Positions 45,918 to 55,237 of a stretch of DNA of 64,000 bases are shown piece by piece. Origin of the DNA: Telmatospirillum siberiense (GTDB lineage: Bacteria; Pseudomonadota; Alphaproteobacteria; Rhodospirillales; Magnetospirillaceae). Each line of letters opens with the position of its first letter. Position 1 is the stretch's first letter. The position numbers were made by a program, and so were the translations under genes. Where the stretch lies: contig NZ_PIUM01000004.1 of NCBI RefSeq assembly GCF_002845745.1, forward strand, positions 212,219 through 276,218. Reading direction: 5' to 3'. The notes under the pieces are model-generated. The model was not told the DNA's origin and made no database searches. It saw only the letters and a program-made list of their open reading frames with translations.

Positions 45918-46870
45918 GCGAAACCGTTCTCGAACTGAGCGGGGTCTGCAAGACCTATCCCATCTCGCAGGGCATGTTCCGTCCGAAGGCGACCCTGACC
46001 GCGGTCAATGGGGTATCGCTGAAGGTCGAGCGGGGAGAGGTGTTCGCCCTGGTCGGCGAAAGCGGATCGGGGAAATCGACCATCGCCCGCATGCTGCTGG
46101 GGCTGACCCCGCCGTCCGCCGGAGAAATCCTGATCAGCGGCGTGCCGATCGCCAAGACCAACCGCAGGAAGGTGGCGCGGCGGATCCAGCCGGTTTTTCA
46201 GGATCCTTATTCCTCGCTCAATCCCCGCAAAACCATCGCCGACCTGATCGCCTTGCCCCTGGTCGTCCATAAAATCGGCGACCATGCCGAACGGCAATCC
46301 AGGATCAGCCATATGCTCGATGTGGTGGGGCTGCCGAAACGGCTGATCGACGCCACGCCCGATCAGCTCTCCGGCGGTCAGCGCCAACGCGTCGCCATCG
46401 CCCGCGCCCTGGTCATGCGTCCCGAGGTGCTGATCTGCGACGAACCGACCTCGGCCCTCGACGTGTCGGTGCAGGCGCAAATTCTCAACCTGCTGCTCGA
46501 TCTCAAGAACGAATTCGGCCTGACCTACTTCTTCATCAGCCACAATCTCGCGGTGATCGAGCATATCGCCGACCGGGTGGCGGTGATGTATCTCGGCCGG
46601 GTGGTGGAGGAACGCCGCCGCGCAGGCCTGTTCGAGGATGCCTGCCACCCCTATACCCAGGCCCTGCTCGAGTCCGTCCTCACTCCCGACCCGTCGCTCG
46701 GTCTTCCCGAGAACGGATTGGGGGGCAGCTTTCCCAATCCGATCTCGCCGCCGTCGGGCTGCGCCTTTCATCCCCGATGCGCGCGGGCGGAGTCCCGCTG
46801 CAAGGTCGATTCCCCGCCGCCGCGGGAAATCGCCGACGGCTTCGCCTCCTGTCTTCTCCTTAATCGTTAG
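45914..46870 (+). CDS. ABC transporter ATPase, DppF-like
   Basis: A 318-residue ATPase. Walker A is [11 protein letters not shown], the signature is LSGGQRQRVAIARALV and Walker B is VLICDEPTSALDVS. The C-terminal Cys-rich extension is CAFHPRCARAESRC. ATG 45914 overlaps the DppD-like stop (ATGA). Upstream in-frame codons belong to the previous gene. With its neighbours it completes a full dipeptide-type importer. Confidence 0.93.
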   Translation: MSETVLELSGVCKTYPISQGMFRPKATLTAVNGVSLKVERGEVFALVGESGSGKSTIARMLLGLTPPSAGEILISGVPIAKTNRRKVARRIQPVFQDPYSSLNPRKTIADLIALPLVVHKIGDHAERQSRISHMLDVVGLPKRLIDATPDQLSGGQRQRVAIARALVMRPEVLICDEPTSALDVSVQAQILNLLLDLKNEFGLTYFFISHNLAVIEHIADRVAVMYLGRVVEERRRAGLFEDACHPYTQALLESVLTPDPSLGLPENGLGGSFPNPISPPSGCAFHPRCARAESRCKVDSPPPREIADGFASCLLLNR

Positions 46871-46884
46871 GTCGAAATCACGCC

Positions 46885-48294
46885 ATGACCCGCCAAGACG
46901 CCATTGCCATCGCCGCCGCCTATCACGCCTCCGGCGAGTTTCTCGCCGATCTTTCCCGGCGCGTCGCCTTCCGCACCGAAAGCCAGGAGGCTGACCGCAT
47001 CGCCATTTTGCGCAGTTATCTCGACGAGGAACTGATCCCCACGACCACCGCCCTGGGGTTTACCTCGCGCGTCATCGACAATCCGGTGGCCGGCTTTGGT
47101 CCCTTTCTCATCGCCGAACGCAAGGAGGACGCCGCCCTGCCGACCGTGCTCATCTATGGACATGGCGATGTGGTGCGGGGCGATGAGCGTCATTGGCGGG
47201 AAGGCTGCGCCCCCTGGACCCTTACCGTCGAGGGGGACCGCTGGTACGGTCGCGGCACCGCCGACAACAAAGGGCAGCACAGCGTCAATCTCGGCGCCCT
47301 GGCCTCGGTGCTGAAGGCCCGCCAGGGACGGCTGGGATTCAACGTCAAGCTCCTCATCGAAATGGGCGAGGAGGCGGGATCGCCGGGATTGAAGGCCCTG
47401 GCCAAGGCCGAGAAAACCGCCCTGGCCGCAGATGTGCTGATCGCCTCGGACGGACCGCGCCTCAGCGCCGAGCGGCCGACCGTCTTTCTGGGTTCGCGCG
47501 GCATGATCAACTTCGACCTCGTCGCCGATCTGCGCGAGGGTGGCCATCATTCCGGCAACTGGGGCGGGTTGCTGGCCAATCCGGGAACCATTCTGGCCAA
47601 CGCCATCGCCTCGCTGGTCGATCAGCGCGGTCGCATCCTGGTCGACGACCTGCGTCCGCCGGCAATCCCCGAAACGGTTCGCAAGGCCTTGACCGATATT
47701 CGCGTCGGCGGCGGACCGAACGATCCGGAGATCGACGCCGGATGGGGTGAGCCCGGCCTGACGCCGGAGGAACGGGTTTTCGCCTGGAACAGCCTGGAAG
47801 TGCTTGCGTTCGAGACGGGAAATCCGCGCGCGCCGGGCAATGCCGTGCCGCCGGTCGCCAAGGCGACCCTGCAGTTGCGTTTCGTCGTCGGAACCAATGG
47901 GGCAGGGGTGATCGATGCCGTCCGGCGCCATCTCGACGCCCATGGCTTCCAATGCGTCGCCGTTACGGTGGCCAGCGCCGAAACCTTCGCAGCCACCCGT
48001 CTCGATCCGGCTGATCCCTGGGTCGATTGGGCGCTTGTCTCGATCGCCGCGAGCACCGGCAAGAAGCCGGCCCTGCTTCCCAACCTCGGTGGTTCTCTGC
48101 CCAACGACGTGTTCGCCGAAATCCTTGGCTTGCCGACCATCTGGATTCCCCACTCCTATCCGGCCTGCTCGCAGCACGCGCCGAACGAGCACATGCTGGG
48201 ATCCGTCGCCGAGGAGGCTCTGCGGATCATGGCCGGGATCTTTTGGGATCTCGGCGAGGACGGCAGCGCCATCATCCGGTCGCGTCAGCCATGA
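46885..48294 (+). CDS. M20 family metallopeptidase
   Basis: A 469-residue cytosolic peptidase. Zinc-site motifs are LIYGHGDVV, the bridging Asp in GRGTADNKGQHSVNL, the catalytic Glu pair in EMGEEAGSPG, and the dimerisation-domain His in GGHHSGNWGG. Length and motifs fit dipeptidases of the CNDP/ArgE-like branch. It probably hydrolyses the peptides brought in by the ABC transporter. The start lacks a strong ribosome binding site. The gap to the ATPase gene is 14 bp. Confidence 0.9.
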   Translation: MTRQDAIAIAAAYHASGEFLADLSRRVAFRTESQEADRIAILRSYLDEELIPTTTALGFTSRVIDNPVAGFGPFLIAERKEDAALPTVLIYGHGDVVRGDERHWREGCAPWTLTVEGDRWYGRGTADNKGQHSVNLGALASVLKARQGRLGFNVKLLIEMGEEAGSPGLKALAKAEKTALAADVLIASDGPRLSAERPTVFLGSRGMINFDLVADLREGGHHSGNWGGLLANPGTILANAIASLVDQRGRILVDDLRPPAIPETVRKALTDIRVGGGPNDPEIDAGWGEPGLTPEERVFAWNSLEVLAFETGNPRAPGNAVPPVAKATLQLRFVVGTNGAGVIDAVRRHLDAHGFQCVAVTVASAETFAATRLDPADPWVDWALVSIAASTGKKPALLPNLGGSLPNDVFAEILGLPTIWIPHSYPACSQHAPNEHMLGSVAEEALRIMAGIFWDLGEDGSAIIRSRQP

Positions 48295-49448
48295 CGCCGG
48301 CCCCGACGATGATTCCCGCCGAGGCCCATCATTGGCTGTCCGCCCGCGCCGGCGAGATGGAGGATTTTCTGCGTCGCCTCGTCGAGATCGATTCCAACAG
48401 CCATGACAAGGTCGGCGTCGATGCGGTTGGCGCCGCGCTCGCCGCCATGCTGGAAGCGGACGGAATCACCGTGCAACGGATTGGCAACGACACCTATGGC
48501 GACGTGCTGCGCGCGGAAATTCCGGGGCAGGGAGCGCCCGTGCTGCTGCTCGGCCATCGCGATACGGTTTTTCCCAAGGGAACGGTATCGGGGCGGGGTT
48601 ATTCGCGGGACGGCGACATCGCCTATGGTCCAGGGGTCGCCGATATGAAGGGGGGCCTGGTGGTCAGCGCCTTCGTCATGCGGGCCTTGAAGGCAGCGGG
48701 CGGTACGGGCTTTCCCGTCGTCGCCCTGTTCACCGCCGACGAGGAGATCGGCTCGCCCTCGGGGCGCGCCGTGATCGAAGCCCAGGCCAAGGGCGCGCGC
48801 GCCGCCTTCAATACCGAGCCCGGACGGGTCAGCGGCAATGTCGTCACCTCCCGCAAGGGCGGGCTCACCCTCAACCTCATCGCCGAAGGGCGGGCAGCCC
48901 ATTCCGGGGTCAACCACGCCGATGGCGCCAGCGCGATCGGCGCCCTGGCCGCCAAGATCGTCAAACTGCATGCCCTGACCGATTACCAGAGCGGCATCAC
49001 CACCAACGTCGGGGTGATCCATGGCGGGCATGCCCATAACATCGTGGCCGATCATGCCGAGGCGGAACTGGACATCCGCTTCATCGCGCTCGCCCAACTC
49101 GATGACCTGCTGCCCAGGATCGAAGCCATCCTGGCGGCGCCGGATGTTCCCGATACCAGGGTCAGCTCGGTGCACGGCGCCCAGTTCATGCCGTTGGAGG
49201 AGCGCCACAGCGCCGAGCTTTTCGAACGCTACCGGCAGGCCGCCGCGGTGGTGGGCTTCGCCGTCGATGGGGAATTCACCGGCGGCTGTGCCGATTCCGG
49301 CTTCACCGCCTCGCTCGGCGTCCCGTCGCTTTGCGGATTGGGGCCGGTCGGCGGCAAGGCTCATACGGACCGCGAGTTCTGCCGGCTCGACACCCTGCTG
49401 CCACGGGCCCAGGCGCTGGCCTTGAGTATCGCGACGCTTCCGGTCTGA
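48291..49448 (+). CDS. M20 family metallopeptidase, carboxypeptidase G2-like
   Basis: A 385-residue M20 peptidase, ATGA-coupled to the preceding one. Motifs are LLLGHRDTVFPKGTV (zinc His and Asp), GPGVADMKGGLVVSAFVM (bridging Asp), TADEEIGSPSGR (catalytic Glu) and AAHSGVNHADGASAI (dimer His). The HRDTVFPKG text is typical of glutamate carboxypeptidases. There is no signal peptide. Having two different M20 enzymes in one operon suggests stepwise hydrolysis of the imported compound. Confidence 0.9.
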   Translation: MTPAPTMIPAEAHHWLSARAGEMEDFLRRLVEIDSNSHDKVGVDAVGAALAAMLEADGITVQRIGNDTYGDVLRAEIPGQGAPVLLLGHRDTVFPKGTVSGRGYSRDGDIAYGPGVADMKGGLVVSAFVMRALKAAGGTGFPVVALFTADEEIGSPSGRAVIEAQAKGARAAFNTEPGRVSGNVVTSRKGGLTLNLIAEGRAAHSGVNHADGASAIGALAAKIVKLHALTDYQSGITTNVGVIHGGHAHNIVADHAEAELDIRFIALAQLDDLLPRIEAILAAPDVPDTRVSSVHGAQFMPLEERHSAELFERYRQAAAVVGFAVDGEFTGGCADSGFTASLGVPSLCGLGPVGGKAHTDREFCRLDTLLPRAQALALSIATLPV

Positions 49449-49458
49449 TACCAACTCT

Positions 49459-49480
49459 CGGTGATCGGAAGCGATCACCG
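49459..49480. terminator. Hairpin at the end of the peptide operon
   Basis: CGGTGATCG (49459-49467) pairs with CGATCACCG (49472-49480) around the tetraloop GAAG, 10 bp after the stop. It lies between convergent genes. The T-tract is weak. Confidence 0.65.
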
Positions 49481-49519
49481 ATCCCTCAAGCGCCGGGCGG
49501 GCGCATCCGCGCCCTTGGC

Positions 49520-50971
49520 TTACGCGCCAACGCCCTGTGCGCTTCGCGCACATTCCCGATAATTGCCGGCAAGGCCGGCGGGAAAGCGCAATTCGAAACG
49601 GATCAGGTCCGGTTCCCGGCAGGCGACCCCGGCCGTGCCGCCATGCAGGGTCATGATCGTCTTGACGATGGCCAGACCCAGGCCGTTGGATTCGGTGGGG
49701 CGGCTGCGCGCCGCGTCCCCGCGGTAAAATCGGTCGAACAGGCGGTCCCGCTGATCGTCCGGGATGGGCACGCCCCTGTTCTCGACGATGATGCTGGCGC
49801 CGCAGGCGTCCTGCCGGCCGATCAGTCGCACCGTGGTTCCCTCCCGTCCATAGCGGACCGCGTTGATCACCAGATTGTTGACGGCCCGCTGACAAAGCTG
49901 CGGATTGGCCCAGGCCGCGCCCGCCGCGCTGACTTCGAAACGCATACTCCGCTCGTCGGCCAGGCCATCGAAATAGTCGGCGATTTTTCTCAGCTCGGCG
50001 TCGAGATCGATCGGGGAACGTTCGATCTCCCGCTCGGTATGTTCGATCCGCGCCAGGAACAGGATGTTCTCGGTGATGGCGCGCAGGCGCCCGAACTCCT
50101 CCAGATTGGATGCCAGGACGTCCCGGTACTCGGCGGGCTGGCGGGGCTGGCCGAGCGTGACCTGGGTCTGTCCGATCAGGGCGCCGAGAGGGGTGCGGAT
50201 CTCGTGCGCCAGGTCGGCGGAAAATTGGTTGAGGCGCTGGTAGCCGGCGGCGATGCGCTCCAGCATGGCGTTGAAGGCGCCCGTCATCGCGCGCAGCTCC
50301 GACGGCAGCCTCGTTTCATCGAAGCGGACCGCGAGGGTGATCGGATTGATCTCTCCGGCCCGGGCGGCAAGACGCCCGAGCGGGCGGAGACCGCCCCGCA
50401 GCAACAGGAAGGCCAGCAACGCCGAAACCAGCATGCCGCCGAGCGTGGCCAGGATCACCCGCTCGCCATAGGCCTCGAGCATTCCGATCTCGCGGTACAT
50501 CGGATGGCCGGCGATCACGGTGATCGGTTCGCCTCCGGCGGCGGTCCGGGTGACGGCGGCAACCCAATGGACCGGTACGCCGTCCGGCGGGCTGGTCCGG
50601 GTCACGTCGGCCATCCCGGTGATCCGGCCGAACGGTGTCGCCGCCAGCTCGGGGACGGGGAGACCGGCGGGATTGACCCGGATGAAAGGAGCATCCCCGG
50701 CGCGCTGGAACAGCAGCACGTCGCGTTCGGCGCCCAGCATGGATTCGAACAATACCGGGCGTCCGGCGAAATCGGCGATCGACGGCATGTCCGCCACCAC
50801 TCTCCTGAAATGCTCGACCCGGGCAACCAGCAGCCGATCGGTGTTCTCCTCAATGGAGCGCCTGGCCGACTGGAAAAGATAGCCGCCCAGCGAACCGGTG
50901 ATCAGGCAGGCCGCGAGGCCGGACAGCAGGGCCGTCCGGGTGATCAGCGAGGCGGGCCACCGCCGGCTCAC
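49520..50971 (-). CDS. Sensor histidine kinase, heavy-metal (CusS/CopS) type
   Basis: A 483-residue kinase with two transmembrane helices (about 10-32 and 172-195) flanking a periplasmic domain, then HAMP, the H-box [17 protein letters not shown], and the ATPase region with N-box ([10 protein letters not shown]), G1 ([11 protein letters not shown]), F-box and G2 ([12 protein letters not shown]). It starts with GTG 50971 in a GTGA overlap with the response regulator stop. Architecture fits metal-sensing kinases. The metal is not evident from sequence. Confidence 0.9.
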   Translation of the reverse strand: MSRRWPASLITRTALLSGLAACLITGSLGGYLFQSARRSIEENTDRLLVARVEHFRRVVADMPSIADFAGRPVLFESMLGAERDVLLFQRAGDAPFIRVNPAGLPVPELAATPFGRITGMADVTRTSPPDGVPVHWVAAVTRTAAGGEPITVIAGHPMYREIGMLEAYGERVILATLGGMLVSALLAFLLLRGGLRPLGRLAARAGEINPITLAVRFDETRLPSELRAMTGAFNAMLERIAAGYQRLNQFSADLAHEIRTPLGALIGQTQVTLGQPRQPAEYRDVLASNLEEFGRLRAITENILFLARIEHTEREIERSPIDLDAELRKIADYFDGLADERSMRFEVSAAGAAWANPQLCQRAVNNLVINAVRYGREGTTVRLIGRQDACGASIIVENRGVPIPDDQRDRLFDRFYRGDAARSRPTESNGLGLAIVKTIMTLHGGTAGVACREPDLIRFELRFPAGLAGNYRECARSAQGVGA

Positions 50972-51639
50972 GGTTCCTCGCCGAAGGTGTAGCCGATGCC
51001 CCGCACGCTGTGGATCAGCTTGCGCTCGAACGGCTGGTCGATTTTGGCGCGCAGCCGCTTGATCGCCACGTCGACCACGTTGGTGTCGCTGTCGAAGTTC
51101 ATGTGCCAGACCTCCGAGGCGATCTGCGTCCGCGACAGCACGCTACCCCGGCCCTTGACCAGCAGGCGCAGCAAAAGGAACTCCTTGTTGGTGAGCGCGA
51201 TCTCGACACCGTCGCGGGTGACCTTGCGATGCAATACGTCGAGCCGCAAGTCGCCGAATTCGAACAGATCGGGCTCGGTGGCGACACCGCGGCGCAGCAG
51301 TGTCCTGATCCGGAGCAGCAGCTCGGTGAAGGAGAAGGGCTTCACCAGATAATCGTCGGCCCCCAGTTCGAGGCCGTGAATGCGGTCGTCGAGTTGATCC
51401 CGCGCCGTCAGAAAGATCACCCGGACATCCCGGCGTTCACGCAAGGCCCGCATGATCCGCCAGCCGTCGATGCCGGGCAGCATGACGTCCAGGATCACCA
51501 GATCATAGGGGCGCTCCAGGGCCATGCGCAGGCCGTCGGTGCCGGTCCGCGCCAGGTCGACCCCATAGCCGCCTTCCTTCAGCCCCTTGCGCAGATAGTC
51601 GCCGGTCTTGGGATCGTCTTCGATGACAAGAATGCTCAT
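50968..51639 (-). CDS. Response regulator, OmpR/PhoB family (CusR/CopR-like)
   Basis: A 223-residue protein. The receiver domain has [15 protein letters not shown] and the phosphorylatable Asp in [11 protein letters not shown]. The winged helix (residues about 130-222) ends with the typical [31 protein letters not shown]. The [10 protein letters not shown] and [20 protein letters not shown] text matches heavy-metal response regulators. It is divergent from the DUF5666-cytochrome b-molybdoenzyme genes, which it probably activates. Confidence 0.93.
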   Translation of the reverse strand: MSILVIEDDPKTGDYLRKGLKEGGYGVDLARTGTDGLRMALERPYDLVILDVMLPGIDGWRIMRALRERRDVRVIFLTARDQLDDRIHGLELGADDYLVKPFSFTELLLRIRTLLRRGVATEPDLFEFGDLRLDVLHRKVTRDGVEIALTNKEFLLLRLLVKGRGSVLSRTQIASEVWHMNFDSDTNVVDVAIKRLRAKIDQPFERKLIHSVRGIGYTFGEEP

Positions 51640-51680
51640 TTTTTCTTTTTACCATGGCAAGGATGCCAGGCGTCCCTGAA

Positions 51681-51694
51681 TGACATTTTTGTAA
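51681..51694. promoter_or_regulatory. Candidate response-regulator box
   Basis: TGACA-TTTT-TGTAA lies in the 130-bp gap between the response regulator and the DUF5666-like gene. It resembles the TTACA/TGTAA-type boxes of copper and silver response regulators. A possible -10 (TATAGT) lies near 51730. Confidence 0.5.
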
Positions 51695-51769
51695 TTGTAA
51701 AGTTGGTATGGCGAAAATCGCCGGTGCGTATAGTCGTGTTTATTCTATAACTTCTTCAGGGATCGCATC

Positions 51770-52402
51770 ATGCCGTCCATTCCGTTCCGTCTTTCTCGCT
51801 CGTGGCTGGCCCCGGTTATCTTGGCGGGCACGCTGGCCGTCGGCATCGGCGCCGCCGGGGCCCAGGACGCGCCGCCGGTCGCCGTGCGCGGCACCATCAC
51901 AACGGTTGGTGCCGACATCTTGAAAATCAAGACCAATCGCGGGACCGACATCGACGTCAAACTCGACGGCGCTACCGGCGTGCGCGGCGTCGCCCTGGCC
52001 AATATCGCGGAGATTCAACCCGGCCGCTATATCGGCACGGCGGCCGTACCGCAGCCGGACGGCACCTTGAAGGCGCTTGAGGTCCACATTTTTCCGCCGG
52101 AAATGGCCGGGACCGGCGACGGCCACCGCCCATGGGACCTGACGCCCAACAGTTCCATGACCAATGGTGCCGTCGGGGATCTGGTGGTCGCCAACGGGCG
52201 GACGATCACCGTCAAGTACAAGCAGGGCGAAAAGAAGGTGGTGGTTCCGGACGACGTGCCGATCGTCGATCTCGAACCGGGCGACCGCTCCCTGCTGGCA
52301 GCGGGAACCCATGTGGTGCTGTTCGCTCGGAAGGATGGCGACGGGGCGCTGACCGCCCTGTTCATCTCGGCCGGCCGGAATGGCGTCACCCCGCCGATGT
52401 GA
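51770..52402 (+). CDS. Exported DUF5666-like protein
   Basis: A 210-residue protein with an N-terminal signal peptide (SWLAPVILAGTLAVGIGAAGAQ). The mature part contains two beta-rich repeats of OB-like type, VAVRGTITTVGADILKIKTNRGTDIDVKLD near residue 38 and LVVANGRTITVKYKQGEKKVVVPDDVPIVDL near 138, as in DUF5666 proteins. Function is unknown. It starts an operon with cytochrome b and a molybdopterin protein, and is divergent from the two-component system. TTCAGGGA precedes the start. Confidence 0.75.
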   Translation: MPSIPFRLSRSWLAPVILAGTLAVGIGAAGAQDAPPVAVRGTITTVGADILKIKTNRGTDIDVKLDGATGVRGVALANIAEIQPGRYIGTAAVPQPDGTLKALEVHIFPPEMAGTGDGHRPWDLTPNSSMTNGAVGDLVVANGRTITVKYKQGEKKVVVPDDVPIVDLEPGDRSLLAAGTHVVLFARKDGDGALTALFISAGRNGVTPPM

Positions 52403-52417
52403 GGGAAGGGGAACGCC

Positions 52418-53023
52418 ATGCCGGTCCATCCCTTGCCCATCCGCGTTTTTCACTGGCTCAATGCGTTCGCCATGACCTGCATGGCGACGAGCGGATGGGC
52501 GATCTACAACGCCTCGCCCCTGTTCGGGTTCACTTTCCCGGCCTGGGCCACGTTGGGCGGATGGCTGGGCGGGGCGGTCGCCTGGCATTTCGCGGCGATG
52601 TGGCTGCTGGCCGGCAACGGCCTTTTCTATCTGGCCTATGGACTGGCCAGCGGCCACTTCCGCAGGCGGTTCCTGCCGTTAAGCCCTTCCGGGATCATGA
52701 CCGACCTGCTGGCCGCCCTAAAATTCCGCCTGCCGCACGAGGCCGGAACCTATAACGCGGTGCAGCGCCTGCTTTACATCCTGGTGCTGCTTCTGGGCGT
52801 CCTGGCCGTCGCCTCCGGTCTCGCCATCTGGAAGCCCGTGCAATTGTGGTGGCTCAGCGCCGCGTTCGGCGATTTCGCCACGGCGCGTTATGTGCATTTC
52901 CTGGCGATGGCCGGCATCGTGGGCTTCGTCGCCGTTCATCTGATACTCGTCGTCCTGGTGCCGCGCTCCCTGCTGCCGATGCTGACCGGCCGGCACTCAT
53001 CATCCCATGAGGTTTCATCATGA
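52418..53023 (+). CDS. Cytochrome b561-type membrane subunit
   Basis: A 201-residue protein with four or five predicted helices. Candidate haem ligands are His in RVFHWLNAFAM, VAWHFAAMWL, YVHFLAMAG and AVHLILVVLV, the pattern of Ni/Fe-hydrogenase and formate dehydrogenase-type cytochrome b. It should pass electrons between quinone and the molybdopterin partner that follows. Its stop overlaps the next start (ATGA). Confidence 0.88.
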   Translation: MPVHPLPIRVFHWLNAFAMTCMATSGWAIYNASPLFGFTFPAWATLGGWLGGAVAWHFAAMWLLAGNGLFYLAYGLASGHFRRRFLPLSPSGIMTDLLAALKFRLPHEAGTYNAVQRLLYILVLLLGVLAVASGLAIWKPVQLWWLSAAFGDFATARYVHFLAMAGIVGFVAVHLILVVLVPRSLLPMLTGRHSSSHEVSS

Positions 53024-53781
53024 CAACGCCGCGTCGCCGGTCGCAGCAGGATCTCTCGGTCCATAAAAGACAGGTGGAGAACCTGCAGCGGCGCCTGCTG
53101 CTCAAGGAAATGCTGTCGCTGGGCGCGCTCGGCATGCTGGCGGGGTGCGACCTGCAGGACGGCGACGCCGTCGACAAGGTCTTATGGACCATGTCGCGCT
53201 GGAACGACCGGGTGCAGGCCAAACTGTTCAGCCGCACCCGTCTGGCGCCGACCTACGAGGCCAGCCGGATCACCCGGCCGTTTCCCTTCAACGCCTTCTA
53301 TCCGGAATACGACGCCCCGGACATAGATGGGGCAGCCTTCAGGCTTCAGTTGTCGGGCAAGATCGATGACAAGCGCGCCTGGACGCTAGCCGATCTGCGC
53401 GCGCTGCCGCAAAGCGGGCAGATCACCCGGCATATCTGCATCGAGGGATGGAGCGCCATCGGTGAATGGCGGGGCGTCGCCTTCCGCACCTTCCTGGAAC
53501 GCATCGGCGCCGACATGACGGCGCGTTACGTCGGGTTCAAATGCGCCGACAAATACTATTCCAGCCTGGACATGGAAACGGCGATGCATCCGCAGACCCT
53601 GCTGGCCCTCGATTTCGGCGCCGATCCGTTGCCGGCCGAATACGGCTTTCCGCTGAAGCTGCGCGTGCCAACCAAGCTCGGGTTCAAGAACCCCAAGCAT
53701 ATCGCCGAGATCTTCGTCACCAACGACTATCCCGGCGGATATTGGGAGGACCAGGGCTACAACTGGTTCAGCGGCGTGTGA
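53020..53781 (+). CDS. Sulfite oxidase-like molybdopterin oxidoreductase, Tat lipoprotein
   Basis: A 253-residue protein with the oxidoreductase molybdopterin fold of MsrP/SorA type. The molybdenum-ligating Cys lies in ITRHICIEGWSAIGEW, followed by YVGFKCADKYYSSLDMETAMHPQTLLALDF and GFPLKLRVPTKLGFKNPKHI. The N-terminus RRLLLKEMLSLGALGMLAGC combines a twin-arginine-like start with a lipobox, so the protein is probably exported folded and membrane-anchored. Substrate may be sulfite or an oxidised sulfur compound. With the cytochrome b it forms a two-subunit redox unit. Confidence 0.88.
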   Translation: MTTPRRRSQQDLSVHKRQVENLQRRLLLKEMLSLGALGMLAGCDLQDGDAVDKVLWTMSRWNDRVQAKLFSRTRLAPTYEASRITRPFPFNAFYPEYDAPDIDGAAFRLQLSGKIDDKRAWTLADLRALPQSGQITRHICIEGWSAIGEWRGVAFRTFLERIGADMTARYVGFKCADKYYSSLDMETAMHPQTLLALDFGADPLPAEYGFPLKLRVPTKLGFKNPKHIAEIFVTNDYPGGYWEDQGYNWFSGV

Positions 53782-53796
53782 GGAAGCCCGCCTGTT

Positions 53797-53837
53797 ATAC
53801 CAAGTCTCGATGAGGATGACTCATCGAGACTTGGTAT
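53797..53837. terminator. Perfect 17-bp bidirectional terminator stem
   Basis: The arms 53797-53813 and 53821-53837 (ATACCAAGTCTCGATGA and its complement) enclose the loop GGATGAC. It lies between the convergent molybdoenzyme and MFS genes, and the last base touches the MFS stop codon. Similar CCAA-CTC text occurs at the hairpin near 49450. Confidence 0.75.
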
Positions 53838-55189
53838 TAAGCCTCTCCGACCCGTTCGATCCGACCCATGAACAGCAGGAACACCAGGGCGGCCACGATG
53901 CAATGGGCGCCGACGAAGACCAATCCGACATTATAGTCGCCGGTAACCGCGACGATGTAACCGAAGACGATGGGGGTGACGATGCCGGCGATATTGCCGA
54001 CGCAATTGAAGATCGAACCGGCCAGTCCGATCGCGTCCTTCGGCGCGGTGTCGCTGACCACCGCCCAGGTTCCGGCGCCGGCGGCGATACCCTTGCCGTA
54101 AAAGGCGAAGGACATCAAGGAGATCACCAGGACATCGCTGTCGGCGACCGAGGCGATGATCAGGCTGGATGCCATCAGCATGCCGACGATGTAAGGAGCC
54201 TTGCGGGCCCAGGACAGCGACCAGCCGATACGGATCAGGTAATCGGAAATGATGCCGCCCGAGATCCCGCCGGCGAATCCGAACAGGGACGGCGCCAGGG
54301 TGGCGAAGCCCGCCTGCATGATGTTCATCCCCCGCGCATGCACCAGATAGACGGGAAACCAGGTGATGAAGAAATAGCTGAGAGCGATGGTGCAGTATTG
54401 CCCGATATAGGCGCACCACAGCATGCGGTTGGTCAGCAGGCTGTTGACGATATGTCCCGACAGGCGGGATTTGGCCGTGCGCTCCTTCACCTCGTCGATA
54501 TCGACCAGGGCGCCGCCGGCGACGATGTGAGCGAGCTCGGTCTTGGAAATGCCGGGGTGACGCCGCGGCTCATGCATGCAGAAAAGCCACAGGATCGCCG
54601 CCAGGAAACCGGCCGAGCCCAAGACGAAGAACGGCCAGGGCCAGCCGAAACGGGAGACCAGCCAGCCGGAAAGCGGCGAGAAAAGTCCCACGGCGAAATA
54701 TTGGGCCGAGGCGAACAGCGAAGAGGCGCGGCCCCGTTCCGATTTCGGAAACCACATGGCGGTCACCCGGGCGTTGGCCGGAAAACTGGGGGCTTCGATC
54801 AGGCCCAGGACGAAGCGTAAGCCGAACAGGAGCACGACCGTGCCCATGACATTGGCGGCGAAGGCGCCGACGAACCCTTGGACGAATGTCGCCAGCGACC
54901 ACAGAACCAGGGTCCAGCCATAGACCCTTTTGGTACCGAAACGATCGAGGATCAGGCCGCCCGGCAGTTGCCCCAGGACATAGGCCCAGCTGAAGGCGGA
55001 CATGATGTAGCCCAACTGGACGACGGACAGCCCGAACTCGCTCTTGATGCCGGGCGCGGCAACCGAAAGGATCGACCGGTCGGCGTAGGCGATGGTCGAA
55101 AGAAGAAGGATCAGCATCAGGATCCAGAAACGGGTTTTTGTTTTCTTGTCAGTTACTTGTCCGGTCGTCGGGGCCTCTTCCTCTGACAT
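53837..55189 (-). CDS. MFS transporter, ACS family (glucarate/galactarate type)
   Basis: A 450-residue, 12-helix protein. Signatures are LLLSTIAYADRSILSVAAPGIKSEFGLS in helix 1, GGLILDRFGTKRVYGW and LRFVLGLIEAPSFPANARVTAMWFPKSERGRASS, close to GudP/GarP-like carriers of aldarates. It precedes a 2-hydroxyacid dehydrogenase on the same strand with a 48-bp gap, counted in the transcript from the dehydrogenase to the transporter. Confidence 0.9.
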   Translation of the reverse strand: MSEEEAPTTGQVTDKKTKTRFWILMLILLLSTIAYADRSILSVAAPGIKSEFGLSVVQLGYIMSAFSWAYVLGQLPGGLILDRFGTKRVYGWTLVLWSLATFVQGFVGAFAANVMGTVVLLFGLRFVLGLIEAPSFPANARVTAMWFPKSERGRASSLFASAQYFAVGLFSPLSGWLVSRFGWPWPFFVLGSAGFLAAILWLFCMHEPRRHPGISKTELAHIVAGGALVDIDEVKERTAKSRLSGHIVNSLLTNRMLWCAYIGQYCTIALSYFFITWFPVYLVHARGMNIMQAGFATLAPSLFGFAGGISGGIISDYLIRIGWSLSWARKAPYIVGMLMASSLIIASVADSDVLVISLMSFAFYGKGIAAGAGTWAVVSDTAPKDAIGLAGSIFNCVGNIAGIVTPIVFGYIVAVTGDYNVGLVFVGAHCIVAALVFLLFMGRIERVGEA

Positions 55190-55237
55190 GGCGGGAGTCC
55201 TTCATCCTGGGTTCGTTTCCTTGCCGATTTTTATTTT

